Assembly: GCA_041390305.1 (NCBI GenBank)
Contig: JAWKQE010000002.1
Span: 62,001 to 126,000 of the forward strand
Direction of reading: 5' to 3'
Source of the DNA: JACKCR01 sp041390305
Lineage (GTDB): Bacteria > Eisenbacteria > RBG-16-71-46 > CAIMUX01
DNA length: 64,000 bases
Shown: positions 1 through 9,336 of the stretch, one piece after another
How the letters are laid out: each line of letters starts with the position of its first letter
How positions within the stretch are numbered: the first letter of the stretch is position 1
The notes under the pieces: generated by a model
Seen by the model: only the letters and a program-made list of their open reading frames with translations
The model's database searches: none
Told to the model about the DNA's origin: nothing
Position numbers and translations under genes: made by a program

Positions 1-310
1 TGCGATCGATGAAGTCGGAGATCGCGGTTCCCAGAATCGCGGTCGACGTGAACAGAAGCCAATAGGACGTCGGGTTGTATCGCTTCAGTGCCAGCTTGAT
101 CACACCGAAGGCCAGGCTGACCAATAGGAAAATGCCGATGGTCATCCCGTATCCCAATGAGAACGTCATGGAGAACATGTCGGCACCGGTCTCACCCAGC
201 GTCGTCGCCGCGATCTTGATGATCCAGTAGAGGATGATGATGTGGGGGACTCGATTCCTGAGACCTACCGTAGACGTGGATGCTCCCCTGATCTCGTCGG
301 GTGCCGACAC
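1..310 (-). CDS. COG4705-like integral membrane protein (partial, C-terminus cut)
   Basis: The reverse strand reads open from a GTG at 310 to the window edge, about 103 codons. An AGGGAG Shine-Dalgarno lies a few bases before the GTG. The product begins DIVSAPDEIR-like, then has R-V-P-H followed by hydrophobic stretches such as IIILYWIIKIAATTLGET and IGIFLLVSLAFGVIKLAL, then KRYNPTSYWL and a third hydrophobic stretch ending in DFIDR. The pattern (K/R-V-P then YWIIK, TT-GET-AD, RY-P-YW) resembles the uncharacterised membrane-anchored proteins of COG4705, where it repeats through several transmembrane helices. Function is unknown. The family call is from memory of the motif, not a search. Confidence 0.6.
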   Translation of the reverse strand, partial: MSAPDEIRGASTSTVGLRNRVPHIIILYWIIKIAATTLGETGADMFSMTFSLGYGMTIGIFLLVSLAFGVIKLALKRYNPTSYWLLFTSTAILGTAISDFIDR

Positions 311-432
311 GATGTCTCCCTTCGTTCCCCGATCAGTTCTCGCCGAGGACTGAAGCGCAATTGGTAGTGCGGAGGTTCCGCAGTACCCGTCTCCCCCATT
401 GCGGCCTGGCGGCGGCCTGCTCGGGCCGCCTG

Positions 433-1245
433 TCAGTCGAAGTGCCGAGTGATGCCCGGTGAGAAGACGACGGCCTTGTTGTTGTCGTAGCTGACGCCGA
501 GCGAGAAGGTCGTGGCTGGTGCAGCGAGGTATCGGAACCCGACCACACCGACAGTCTCTCCACCGCTGGCCTCCGGGATGACCGCATTCTCGCCACCCGT
601 GCCCGCCTCTTGTCCCTCACCTGTTGCCGAGGTGTTGCCATAGACCTCGGACACGAGGTCGAGCTTGGGTGTGGCCTCGTACTCGAAAGCCAGGGCATAG
701 GAAACGAGGTTGTCGAGTTGGACGCCCGCTGGCTGTCCGACGAGCGTGTACGCCAAGTTCGCGTGCGTGTCGAAGCGACGGCCGAGCTTGTGGCTCCCGA
801 TCAGATACCCCGTGAAGTCCGTCGCCCCAGTGCCGAGCAGGTTGTTCCGAGCCGTGGGCACCTTCACCTCTCCCGCGACGGCAAACGCCGGCAGACTCCC
901 TCGCTCGTGCGAGACCAGGTAGACAGCCGTCGCTTCGACATCACCTACTCCTGTAGCCCTAGCTCCCAGCTTCGGACGGACGGCGGCGTAGGCGACCGGT
1001 TCGACCAGCAGCTCGATCCGATCCGTCAGTCCGTATTCGAATGCGAACGGGATTGCGGCCTCGTGCCCCTCCGTCGACGTTTGGTACTCGTACGCACCGG
1101 ACGTAGTCAGACGCCCGACGGGCGAGAGTCTGGCGGTCTCTGTTTCCAGGGGGAGTGATGCCAGCGAGGAGGTTGCGGAGATCGCGATGAGCCCCGTGGC
1201 GATCGCCAGGGAAAACCTCGCCAGCGTCAGGTTCGGGGTGTTCAT
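433..1245 (-). CDS. Outer-membrane beta-barrel protein, MetA/transporter-like
   Basis: A 270-residue exported protein. Residues 1 to about 29 form a signal peptide (hydrophobic run LAIATGLIAISA, then an A-x-A-like site). The rest alternates short amphipathic strands with turns (for example AIPFAFEYGLTDRIELLVEP, VGDVEATAVYLV, VAGEVKVPTARN, TGYLIGSHKL, SLGVSYDNNK) and ends in HFD, close to the aromatic terminus of outer-membrane barrels. It resembles the barrel family annotated as transporter or MetA pathway of phenol degradation. The ATG overlaps the TGA of the PepSY-like gene upstream (ATGA), so the two are translationally coupled. Substrate is unknown. Confidence 0.7.
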   Translation of the reverse strand: MNTPNLTLARFSLAIATGLIAISATSSLASLPLETETARLSPVGRLTTSGAYEYQTSTEGHEAAIPFAFEYGLTDRIELLVEPVAYAAVRPKLGARATGVGDVEATAVYLVSHERGSLPAFAVAGEVKVPTARNNLLGTGATDFTGYLIGSHKLGRRFDTHANLAYTLVGQPAGVQLDNLVSYALAFEYEATPKLDLVSEVYGNTSATGEGQEAGTGGENAVIPEASGGETVGVVGFRYLAAPATTFSLGVSYDNNKAVVFSPGITRHFD

Positions 1246-1799
1246 CGCTCGTCTCCTTCGTCGTCGTCTTCTTCCTCATCGTCGTCGTCTTCGTCGTCCT
1301 GCTCATTGTGTGTCTTCCCGCCCGTTCTCTCGCTGATGGACGCGACGGATCCGTTGGAGGCCACGACGAGTTCGGAAACTCCGCTGTCGGTCTCGATCTG
1401 GAGCTCGTAGCCTTGCGGTCCGTCTCTCCAGACGCTCACGGCGGAGAGAATCGTTCCGTCGGGGTGGCTGGTGGCGGCGGCGTCCAGTACGGCGGCGGGG
1501 AGACCGATGATCGGAACGGACTCCTCTATCTCGTAGAGCTGTCCGTCGAAGGTGTAGAGCACACTTCGGTCGTGAGCTCCATTCTTCGACTCGATCTCGA
1601 AGTAGGTAACGTCGTTCTTCTGTTCCACGTCGACGTTCTGTATCACATCCTCGGGATACGCCTCTTGGAAGGCGCTGAGGACGGCACTCGGCAAGTCGGC
1701 AACGGTGTTCCCGTTCGCCGATTCCGCTCGAGCGGCCCCCAATGCGCCGCAGAGCATCATGGCAGTGGTGATCCACGATCGGGCAATGACTCTCGACAT
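1242..1799 (-). CDS. Secreted PepSY-like protein with acidic tail
   Basis: A 185-residue protein if started at the ATG at 1799, which has GGAGG nearby and is followed at once by a signal peptide (MSRVIARSWITTAMMLCGAL, cleavage near ARA-ES). A start further upstream at 1874 would place an unlikely 25 residues before the signal. The mature part holds two PepSY-like repeats: LPSAVLSAFQEAYPEDVIQNV with YFEIES, and LPAAVLDAAATSHPDGTILSA with YELQIE, typical of the beta-lactamase-inhibitor-like PepSY family. The last 20 residues are almost all Asp and Glu. It overlaps the barrel gene by 4 bases, so the pair probably acts together in the envelope, perhaps in metal or peptidase control (inference). 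Confidence 0.72.
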   Translation of the reverse strand: MSRVIARSWITTAMMLCGALGAARAESANGNTVADLPSAVLSAFQEAYPEDVIQNVDVEQKNDVTYFEIESKNGAHDRSVLYTFDGQLYEIEESVPIIGLPAAVLDAAATSHPDGTILSAVSVWRDGPQGYELQIETDSGVSELVVASNGSVASISERTGGKTHNEQDDEDDDDEEEDDDEGDER

Positions 1800-2374
1800 C
1801 TCGCAACTCCTCCCGGGCCTCGTCGGCTCTCTCTTGGTCGGCTCATCCATCTGTGCCGGAGGCCTTCGCCTCACGTCCGACTCGTGGAGTCGGGTTCCCT
1901 CGGCCAGTGGTCAGCTATACGACACCGCATCGCATCCGGTTCACGGCCAATCTCACAGGCAACGATTCCTGTTCAGAGTTCGTTCAGGTCCGGCATCATG
2001 AGGTGTCGACGTTCTGGAGCAGAACCCCACCGGTGCGGAACTCCTCCCCCAACAGTAGAACCCCAACGGTGGGAACTCCTCCCACCAGCAGAACCTGAAC
2101 GGCGCCTGAACGCTGTCCTGCCCTCATGTTCACCGTGACGAACTGCGGCTGGAGATCGGCGTAACCTTCTACGACCGGAGCGTTGCCCTCTGCGTCACCG
2201 TAGGGAGCGGGTAAGCCGCACTCTGAAACAATGCGGCGGGCCGGATGGTCCGGAGTCAGAGGACTGACGGCAGAGACGGGTGGTTGGCATGGCCGCCCGT
2301 CGTCTTCGGCCGGTGGACGGTCACGCAGATCGTGTTCGGGAGGTTCGGTGAGACGTCTGAAGAGTCGAGGCGTG
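1800..2374. other. Intergenic region, divergent genes
   Basis: This 575-base stretch lies between the divergent PepSY-like gene and the PAP2 gene and should carry both promoters. I see no gene: the reading frames crossing it have no family resemblance and no good ribosome binding site. It contains the degenerate direct repeats listed separately at 2018-2100. Confidence 0.5.
2018..2100. repeat. Degenerate tandem repeat, about 2.5 units of 33-36 bp
   Basis: Units begin at 2018, 2054 and 2087. Each starts AGCAGAACC or AGTAGAACC, continues with a CCACCGGTG or CCAACGGTG block and (in the first two) GGAACTCCTCCC. The third copy is truncated and diverges after 2100. No function is evident. Confidence 0.6.
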
Positions 2375-3097
2375 ATGAGAGGAAGAAGGCCACGGTACGT
2401 CGGCGGTCTACTCCTAGCCTCCGTGCTGTCGCTCGTCGCGAGTGCGTGCAGCGCTGGTCAGCAGAGGTCCGCGACTACGAGCGCCCCCACGTCGTCGCTG
2501 GCTGGCCGCGCAACGTCCCAACTCGGGATTCTGGCCGGGGGCGCCTTTCTCACTTGGATCGCGCTCGCTGGAGAGGATGGGCACGTGGCCTCCGAGCGCT
2601 ACGGGGCCGGCTCCATCGAAGGGCTGACCGACCTGGGCAACCTCTATGGGGCCGGTGAAGGTGCGTTCTCCCTGGCAGCTGGACTGGGCGTGGCGGGGTG
2701 CCTGGCGAGTCGGCCCGCGCTCACGAACGCATCGATGGACCTCGGCATGTCACTGCTCGCGACCAGCGCAGCCGCCTTGGCCATCAAGGTATCCGTACGT
2801 CGCACCCGTCCGAACGGTGGACGCTACTCCTTTCCGTCCGGGCATACGGCGGTCGCCTTCACGACAGCGACGGTGCTCGGAGAACACTTCGGTTGGCGCA
2901 TCGGTATCCCTGCGTACGCGGCTGCCGGTCTCACGGGAGTCGCGCGGATGGAGGACCGGAAACACTTCCTCTCCGACGTCGTCGCTGGTGCGACGATCGG
3001 AATCGTAGTGGGTCGAGCCGTGCCCTCCCGTTTCGGACGATCGCGGTGCTCTCTCGTTGCCGACCGAACGCGGGTCGGTCTCCGGTTCCGCCTCTAG
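2375..3097 (+). CDS. PAP2-family phosphatase, lipoprotein
   Basis: A 240-residue membrane-linked phosphatase of the type-2 phosphatidic acid phosphatase superfamily, which removes phosphate from lipid phosphates such as undecaprenyl diphosphate or phosphatidic acid. All three motifs are visible: KVSVRRTRP (K-x6-RP), FPSGHT, and RMEDRKHFLSD (R-x5-H-x3-D). I chose the ATG at 2375, preceded by GAGG, because it starts directly before a lipoprotein signal (LLASVLSLVASAC, lipobox S-A-C); the frame is open 48 codons further upstream but without signal-like sequence. Several hydrophobic helices follow. It converges on the histidine kinase gene with only 15 bases between. The exact lipid substrate cannot be read from sequence. 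Confidence 0.82.
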   Translation: MRGRRPRYVGGLLLASVLSLVASACSAGQQRSATTSAPTSSLAGRATSQLGILAGGAFLTWIALAGEDGHVASERYGAGSIEGLTDLGNLYGAGEGAFSLAAGLGVAGCLASRPALTNASMDLGMSLLATSAAALAIKVSVRRTRPNGGRYSFPSGHTAVAFTTATVLGEHFGWRIGIPAYAAAGLTGVARMEDRKHFLSDVVAGATIGIVVGRAVPSRFGRSRCSLVADRTRVGLRFRL

Positions 3098-3112
3098 AGG
3101 CGGGCTCCCTCC

Positions 3113-4453
3113 TCAGAGCAAGGGCAATCGGAGCCGAAAGCGGGCGCCACCGAGCGCCGAACCGTCCGCGCTTGCTTCTCCCCCGTGAGCACGCACGATC
3201 CGCTCGACGATCGCGAGACCCAACCCTGAACCCGGCTGCGAGGAGTGTCTCCGCCCGCGGTAGAAAGGCTCGAACACGCGGGCCTCTTCTCCGGGAGTGA
3301 TGCCCGCGCCCCCGTCCTCTACGAGAACCTCTCCGAAATCGCCTTCCCGTCGAACCTCCACGGACACACTCACGCCGACCGGAGAGAACTTGAGCGCGTT
3401 GTCCATCAAGTTCCTGACTGCGATGGAGACGAGCTGTGGCTCTCCCAGCACGAGAAGTTCGTCGGGAGCCTTCACCGCCACGTCCGGAGTGCGGCTCGGA
3501 GTCCTCCGCAGGAGCTGTGCGGTGAGATCGCGCACGACATCACCGAGGTTGACCGGCTCACAGACGCCTTCGGCCTTCAGGTCGACCTCTTCGGCTCGAC
3601 GAAGGAGAAGCAGGGCTTCGACCAGGTCTCGGAGGGTCGCGGTTTGGTCCGCGATCCGCGCCAGTGCCGCTCGAGTGGGGTCGTCCGGTTCCGGGGCGCC
3701 CAGGAGCAGCTCCAGTTCCCCGCTGATGTTCGTGAGCGGAGTGCGGAGTTCGTGCGACGCCTCCGCCACGAAACGGCGTTCGGCCTCCCGTCCCTGCTCG
3801 ATCCGGGCGAGCAGCCGGTCGAGGGAACCAATGAGCTGATCGAGTTCGGTGAGGCCGGTCTGTTGGTGGAGCGCCGGTCTCGCGGCCTCTATCGAAGCCC
3901 GTTCCGCCGCATTCGCGAGCTCCGCAAGTGGACGGAGGGAAGAGCCCACGCTGCGTCCGGCGATTACCCAGACGATGGCGAAGAGCGCAGCTCCCGTCAG
4001 CAACAGCGACGTCGCGATGGCGACGAGGGCCGTTCGTCTTGGTCCCACCGGCTTCGATGCCACGACCGTTGCGCGACCGTTGATTGCAGGAGTGGAACGT
4101 TGAGAGCGCTCGGAGTCGGCCAGAACTTCTTCCAGGCTCTGGCCGGTGCGAGCCGATGCCGGTTCCGACGACGCGAGGAGTGCGCCGGCTGCGTCGAAGA
4201 TGTCGATGCGACATTCGGCTGCCGGCTCCTCGGCCATCATGGTCACTGCCGCGCGCGCCAGATTCGGGTCCTCTTCGTACTCCAGCTCGAGATGAGCGGC
4301 CGCTCTCTCGGCTTCACTGGTCAGCTGGCCGGATTCCTGGTTCCGCAGGAAGTGGTGGGTGAGTCCGAGCGAGAGCAGGACGAATGTCACGAGAGTCAGA
4401 GCGAGCGCAACCTGCACCGTGAGTGTCAGGCGGGCCTTGAGCGAAGTGGACAT
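3113..4453 (-). CDS. Sensor histidine kinase (OmpR-pathway type)
   Basis: A 446-residue inner-membrane kinase. Order: TM helix 8-30, a periplasmic sensor of about 110 residues with no recognised domain, TM helix about 142-165, HAMP about 166-220, HisKA with SHELRTPL (phospho-accepting His234), then a GHKL ATPase with N-box NLMDNALKF, G1 VEDGGAGI and G2 GSGLGLAIV. It is encoded directly downstream of, and overlapping by ATGA, the response regulator at 4453..5142, so the pair is one two-component system. The overall plan matches the QseC/PmrB/TctE class, often responsive to metals, pH or envelope stress. The signal here is unknown. Confidence 0.9.
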   Translation of the reverse strand: MSTSLKARLTLTVQVALALTLVTFVLLSLGLTHHFLRNQESGQLTSEAERAAAHLELEYEEDPNLARAAVTMMAEEPAAECRIDIFDAAGALLASSEPASARTGQSLEEVLADSERSQRSTPAINGRATVVASKPVGPRRTALVAIATSLLLTGAALFAIVWVIAGRSVGSSLRPLAELANAAERASIEAARPALHQQTGLTELDQLIGSLDRLLARIEQGREAERRFVAEASHELRTPLTNISGELELLLGAPEPDDPTRAALARIADQTATLRDLVEALLLLRRAEEVDLKAEGVCEPVNLGDVVRDLTAQLLRRTPSRTPDVAVKAPDELLVLGEPQLVSIAVRNLMDNALKFSPVGVSVSVEVRREGDFGEVLVEDGGAGITPGEEARVFEPFYRGRRHSSQPGSGLGLAIVERIVRAHGGEASADGSALGGARFRLRLPLL

Positions 4454-5142
4454 CAGCTCTCCGCTCCGTCTCTCGGAGTCACCAGCCGGTAGCCGAAGCC
4501 CCGTTCGGTGGTGATGTGAATGCCGTCCTCCGCTGATCCTAGTTTGCGGCGAAGTCGACTGACGATGACTTCCAGACTCTGCGCAGACGCCGGATCGTCA
4601 CCCGACCAGATCCGCCGAAGGAGTTCAGCCCGGGAGACGGCCTGGTTCGGAGTCGCGGCGAGGAACTCCAGAACGGACCACTCCCGTCCCGTCAGGGGCA
4701 CGGTCGTTCCGTCTCGTTCCAGGCGCCGCCCCACGAGGTCCAGGCACAGCGTTCCTGCGCGAATCTGGGCGTCGACGGGCGCCCCTCTCCGTCGACCCAA
4801 CGCGCGCACTCTGGCCTGCAGCTCGCCGAGTGAGAACGGCTTGCGTAGATAGTCATCTGCTCCGGCATCGAGGCCTGCGATCCGGTCCTGCACGGATCCG
4901 AGTGCCGTGAGCATGAGTATCGGCGTAGCTACGTTTCGGGAGCGCAGCTCCCTACAGAGATCGAGGCCGCTTCCGTCGGGCAGGGAGATGTCGAGTACCA
5001 AGACGTCGAAGGACTTGTCCAGTGCGAGATCGAGGCCGCCCGCGACGGTGCCCGCCGTCTCCACCTCGTGTCCCTCTTGGCGCAGGGACCGGCGGAGCAG
5101 TGATCGAGTGTTGGTGTTGTCCTCGACCACCAGGACGCGCAT
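4453..5142 (-). CDS. OmpR/PhoB-family response regulator
   Basis: A 229-residue DNA-binding regulator. The receiver domain starts MRVLVVEDN with acidic pocket E7/D8, phospho-acceptor D51 in VLVLDISLPDG, the conserved T in MLTALG and K in RKPFSLGEL. A winged helix follows from about residue 130 (LTGREWSVLEFLA, RAELLRRIW, VIVSRLRRKL, ITTERGFGYRL). A GGGAG ribosome site precedes the ATG. It is first in the operon with the kinase at 3113..4453. Targets are unknown; the divergent HEAT-repeat lipoprotein gene at 5417 is one candidate by position only. Confidence 0.93.
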   Translation of the reverse strand: MRVLVVEDNTNTRSLLRRSLRQEGHEVETAGTVAGGLDLALDKSFDVLVLDISLPDGSGLDLCRELRSRNVATPILMLTALGSVQDRIAGLDAGADDYLRKPFSLGELQARVRALGRRRGAPVDAQIRAGTLCLDLVGRRLERDGTTVPLTGREWSVLEFLAATPNQAVSRAELLRRIWSGDDPASAQSLEVIVSRLRRKLGSAEDGIHITTERGFGYRLVTPRDGAES

Positions 5143-5416
5143 GAGCGTCTGTCTCCCATTCGGTCCGCGTGTTTGGACGGACCACAGGCTGGAACCTTCC
5201 GTGCCGGCGACTCGTGACGTGGGATCGGCGATGGTTCGGTGAGTCCTTCAACGGTGATTTTGAGCGTACACCGGCCTCACGAGAGGAGCAACGTCTCGGG
5301 CAGTATCGCCTTGTAGGCCTCATCGGCCGCCACCTTCCGCTCTCTTCGGCGTGCTACTCTCTATGGAGACCTCAGAGTTCCCCGCCGACCGCGATGGACC
5401 CGAGGAGGATCGGGAA

Positions 5417-7981
5417 GTGGCCTTCGTCTCGCCTCACAGACAGTCCCTTCGGCACCTCGTCTCCCTCCACGCGCCGGGCGGCTCGCTCCTAGCCTCACCG
5501 CTCCTCGCCACTCTGTTCCTCCCCACCGTGTTCTTCGCCACACTGACCTGCGGCTGTTTCCAGGCTTCCTCCGATGATGCCTCGTCCCAACTGGCCGGTG
5601 ACTGCATCTTCCGATCGGACGCTGTTTGGAGTCCGGAGCCGCTTGCGGATGCGCGGGTCCTCGTGCTCCACGGCGGCGGATGGGAAGACCTAATCGTGGA
5701 GCCTCGTCTCGATCGACGCGAGACGCCGGACTTCTGGCTCCTCTCCGTCCCGAGCGAACCCGAGGTGACGAAAGAGGAGCCGGCGCTCCTCACCTCGCTC
5801 GAGCTGTACACGGAGAAACAACATTGGGGCATGTCGCGAGCCACGAAGGGGCTGCGGATGACGAAGTGCATGGAGGACTGGCCGTCCCGTATGTTCCCGC
5901 GCGTCGCGATCGATTCCGTCGCCGTCTTCGGCCCGGCGGATCGAGAGCAGCTGGTTGAGTGGGTGGGCGCGGGCGGCGGGCTGGACTCCCTGGATGCGCA
6001 GGCCTGGGTCGTGGCCGCGAGGCTCTCCCACCAAGCGGTGCCGCGTCCCGAGTCCGGAAGGGACTACGTCGCGGACGACGACCTGTCCCATCCGCGGCGG
6101 ATCACGCCTCTTCGGATCCGCTTCGAGTCCGAGGAACCCTGGATTCCGGATCTCTCGTCCGCGGAGCAGGTGCAACTCTTCACCGCGATGGAGACGACAC
6201 GGATCTGTCCCCAGGGGCTCCCGTCCGAGCGGGAGGTGCGGGATGCCTGCAAGTCTATCGTGATGGAGACACCGCCGACGGAGCTCCACCCGGTTCCGTT
6301 CGAGTTCCCCTCGTTCACGGCTCCGACCGATCATCGGCATCGCTCGCATCGCTTCGAGGTGTCCCTGCGGAGCCCCGACACGAACGGATGGTTGACCACA
6401 CTTCCCAAGCCGCAGCGGAACTGGGCCTACGTGGGCGAGCCCGAGTCCCTGGCGGTGGGCGTGACGTTCCTCACCCGTACCGAGTTCGAGCCCAGTGCCC
6501 CAATCCACTTCGAGCCCTACGATCCGTCGGCGGCGCTCGCGTCGTCGAATGAGTGGGCACGAAGGGATGCCGCAACCTATCTCGGGTACCACCCCGGTAC
6601 GGTGGGTACGCATGCACTGCTTCGCGTTCTCGATCTCCCGACGGACGACGCAGAGCTTCGGATCAGTACGCTCTGGGCCCTCGGTCAGTCCCGTGATCTC
6701 GACCTCGCGGCGCCGACGCTCCTTTCGTGGTCGACCGAGGGAACCGCAGAGGAACGGCTCGAGGCGGTCGAAGCGCTGGAGCGCTCGGGAGATCCCACCA
6801 TCGTCTCGGCGCTCGTCGCTGGACTCTCCGTGCCGCGTGAGCAAGGAGACTATGCGTCAAGCGCTCTCGAGCGACTCTGCCGTACGTACTGGGTCGCGCT
6901 CGGGAACGAGGAGTATCTGGACGAGCTGGCCCAGATGGACGAGGCGCTCGGAATCGAAAGACCGTGGAGGAAGTTCGGCGCTCGCGAGGAGGATCTCGAA
7001 CTCGCGCGCTTTCTCCTCGTGGCCCGGGTGGCGTGCGGGGATCCGATAGCGCTCCAGGAGGTAGCGGACGCCATCGCCCGAGAAGGTGAGGACGTCGCGT
7101 CGACGGAGGCGGTGATCCAGCGGGGGAAGCGGACGAAATCGTCGGTCAACTCCTATCCGACGTCTGTCCTCGGCGGCTCCGTCCTCGTCACCAAAGTCCG
7201 CCCTCCCTCCCAGTGGAGCAGCTTCCAGACCGCGTTCGAGATCCTGGAGCCTAGACCAGCCGTGAGGGACGAGTTGATCCGGGTCACCGCGAAACGACCC
7301 GGCCTGTCGCTCAGTGCCCGCGCCATTCTCTACTCCTGTCTCTCCCAGGGGACGCCGGCCGACGTCGAGGAGCTGGAGGCGATCCTGACGGCAGCGATCG
7401 AGGAACCGGTCTGGGTGGCGCATGCAGAGTACGGCGAGCCCTACAATCATCCGGCCTGCATCGCGGTGTACGCCCTCGGAGTCACGGGGTTCGGGGACGA
7501 GGTGCTCCGGCTCTATCGCTCGGATGTCGCGGGGAACGACGATGTGTTGGCGGGCGAGATGCTCTTCACCCTTGCGAGGCTGAAGGTACCCGGTGCGGAG
7601 CCGGAGATCGCGCGCTACGTCGAGAGGGTTTGGACGGCGAGCGCGGCCCGGATCGAGGATCTGTTCCGGTCCGGAGACAAGCCGAGGTACAACGTCCTGC
7701 TGCAGGCGGATGCGTGGGACCGTGGGTACCGGACCGAGCCGATGTGCAAGTACCTCTCCCGTAGCCGGGACGCCTGGCCCACGATCCGTCGCTTCATCGA
7801 GGACGAGACGCTGTCTCCGGTCTTCCGTCTCTACTGGATCCACAATGCGCCGATCATGAGTCCCGAGTTCGCGAACGAAGCACGCGCCGTGCTCACGTCT
7901 CTCGAAGCCGAGAACGGATCCGACCTGGACCCGCTCATCGATCAGGTGCGGAGGCACCTGGAGTTTCGGATCGCGTACTGA
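5417..7981 (+). CDS. Large HEAT-repeat lipoprotein
   Basis: A protein of about 854 residues if started at the GTG at 5417, which has GGAGG eight bases upstream. The frame is open from 5351, but a TGCTACTCT element (5352-5360) resembling a -10 box sits there. The N-terminus has a long n-region, a hydrophobic core (LATLFLPTVFFATLTCGC) and a plausible lipobox Cys. The middle (about 395-500) carries HEAT/PBS-like repeats, for example RRDAATYLGY, ELRISTLWALGQSRD and ERLEAVEALERSGDPTIVSALVAGL. More alpha-solenoid follows (for example DVEELEAILTAAI). No catalytic motif was recognised. It is probably an envelope scaffold or interaction protein. Confidence 0.7.
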   Translation: MAFVSPHRQSLRHLVSLHAPGGSLLASPLLATLFLPTVFFATLTCGCFQASSDDASSQLAGDCIFRSDAVWSPEPLADARVLVLHGGGWEDLIVEPRLDRRETPDFWLLSVPSEPEVTKEEPALLTSLELYTEKQHWGMSRATKGLRMTKCMEDWPSRMFPRVAIDSVAVFGPADREQLVEWVGAGGGLDSLDAQAWVVAARLSHQAVPRPESGRDYVADDDLSHPRRITPLRIRFESEEPWIPDLSSAEQVQLFTAMETTRICPQGLPSEREVRDACKSIVMETPPTELHPVPFEFPSFTAPTDHRHRSHRFEVSLRSPDTNGWLTTLPKPQRNWAYVGEPESLAVGVTFLTRTEFEPSAPIHFEPYDPSAALASSNEWARRDAATYLGYHPGTVGTHALLRVLDLPTDDAELRISTLWALGQSRDLDLAAPTLLSWSTEGTAEERLEAVEALERSGDPTIVSALVAGLSVPREQGDYASSALERLCRTYWVALGNEEYLDELAQMDEALGIERPWRKFGAREEDLELARFLLVARVACGDPIALQEVADAIAREGEDVASTEAVIQRGKRTKSSVNSYPTSVLGGSVLVTKVRPPSQWSSFQTAFEILEPRPAVRDELIRVTAKRPGLSLSARAILYSCLSQGTPADVEELEAILTAAIEEPVWVAHAEYGEPYNHPACIAVYALGVTGFGDEVLRLYRSDVAGNDDVLAGEMLFTLARLKVPGAEPEIARYVERVWTASAARIEDLFRSGDKPRYNVLLQADAWDRGYRTEPMCKYLSRSRDAWPTIRRFIEDETLSPVFRLYWIHNAPIMSPEFANEARAVLTSLEAENGSDLDPLIDQVRRHLEFRIAY

Positions 7982-8082
7982 GTCGGTTGCCGTGCGGTGA
8001 CCTCGCGAACGTTTCGCCGCGGGAAGTCTCATCGCAACTCGTCGTAGCGACGCTCCCAACCGGACGCCCACCGCACAGACGC

Positions 8083-9336
8083 TCACCGCACCGCGACGAC
8101 CTTCCGCTGCACCACTCCCTCCTCGGTCTGTGCCCGCACGAAGTAGACACCCGCGGGCCACGACAAGGCATCGAACTCGATCGTCCGGGGTGCGCCGGGG
8201 CTGACGTCTCCATCGAAGAGGGAACGCACGAGTCGTCCGGAAGCGTCGAGCACCTCCACCCGGACGCGCTGACTCTGCTCGACCGAGAGCTGGAGTCGGC
8301 TGTCTCCACGGAGCGGCTGCGGCCACGGTCCGGCGAGGTGAAGTCCCGTGTTCGGCGGGACGGTACCGGACGAATCCACGATGTCTTCCACTCCCGACGG
8401 TGCCGCGCAACCGCCGCCGTCGTTCGTCGTCACCGCCATGTAGCCGCCGGCTCCCGCGACGAGGAACGTCGCGTTGAGGGCCATGTCACATGCGTAGAGG
8501 TCTGCCGTCGTTTCACTGGGGATCGTGCACCAGGTGAGTCCGTTGTCCGTGCTCTTGAGTACGGTTCCGTTCTCGCCGACGGCGAGGAGGAAGAGACCAT
8601 TCTGTTGGCTCGCCGACAAGTCGTAGAGAGTGGCCGTCGTCCCGGTCGCGACGGCGCTCCAGCTCTCGCCGCTGTCGGTGCTCCGAAGAATCGTCCCGTT
8701 CTCACCAGCCGCCATGATCACGCCCGTGCTGGCATCGATGAACGCATGGAGATTCGCGGTGGTTCCGCTCGGCTTCTGGGCCCAGTCGAGCCCACCGTTC
8801 GTGGTCTTGAGGATCGTCCCGTTGTCGCCGACCGAGAAGGCCACGTTGTCGACGAACCCGTTGCCGTCGTGGATTGCGTTCGTCGTGCCGCTCTGCTGGA
8901 GGTTCCAGGTCACGCCGAGGTCCGTGGAGCGGTAGATCGAGCCGTTCGAGCCCGCGCTGAACGCCCATCCGCTGGAGCGGCTGAAGATGACGAAGTCCTC
9001 CGCGCTGTTCGGAATGTCCCGGGGTTCCCAGACTCCGAACCTCAGGACGCGCGTCGTTCCGGCCTCGCCGGTGATCCAGATCTCGGACGACGCCTGTCGA
9101 ACGACGTCCAGGAGGTTCACGGTCGTGCCCACGTCGACCTGCGTCCAGTTGGTGAGGCTTCCGTCCGACACTGCCACGAAGCCGCCATCCCCGACCACGT
9201 ACCGGGCCGCGAACCCAGCGTCGATCTCGTGGAGGTCCGCCGTCGTCGGCAGCGGAACCACCGTCCAGTCTTGAGCTTCCGCCGTCCCGCCGAGGAGCCC
9301 GAGCGATAGCCCGACCCCGAGAACCCAGGTGCGCAT
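8083..9336 (-). CDS. YCF48/BNR-repeat secreted protein with FlgD-like C-terminal sorting domain
   Basis: A 417-residue exported protein with a clean signal peptide (cleavage after AEA-Q) and a GGGAGG ribosome site. Residues 30 to 310 hold six or seven propeller blades of the YCF48/sialidase type, with recurring G-x-NG-x-I/V-L-K/R-ST-D/N-x-G-x-T/S-W (GSNGSIYRSTDLGVTW, GDNGTILKTTNGGLDW, GENGTILRSTDSGESW, GENGTVLKSTDNGLTW). The last 75 residues are a FlgD-Ig-like, type-IX-like domain ending KVVAVR. It lies downstream of, and in the same direction as, the DUF1302 and DUF1329 genes. YCF48-like proteins commonly accompany that pair, so it probably belongs to the same envelope system despite the 300-base gap. 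Confidence 0.82.
   Translation of the reverse strand: MRTWVLGVGLSLGLLGGTAEAQDWTVVPLPTTADLHEIDAGFAARYVVGDGGFVAVSDGSLTNWTQVDVGTTVNLLDVVRQASSEIWITGEAGTTRVLRFGVWEPRDIPNSAEDFVIFSRSSGWAFSAGSNGSIYRSTDLGVTWNLQQSGTTNAIHDGNGFVDNVAFSVGDNGTILKTTNGGLDWAQKPSGTTANLHAFIDASTGVIMAAGENGTILRSTDSGESWSAVATGTTATLYDLSASQQNGLFLLAVGENGTVLKSTDNGLTWCTIPSETTADLYACDMALNATFLVAGAGGYMAVTTNDGGGCAAPSGVEDIVDSSGTVPPNTGLHLAGPWPQPLRGDSRLQLSVEQSQRVRVEVLDASGRLVRSLFDGDVSPGAPRTIEFDALSWPAGVYFVRAQTEEGVVQRKVVAVR

Noticed and set aside
6857..8410. A 517-codon minus-strand frame opposite the HEAT-repeat lipoprotein
   Set aside because: Low-complexity Arg-rich translation without family resemblance, overlapping two supported genes.
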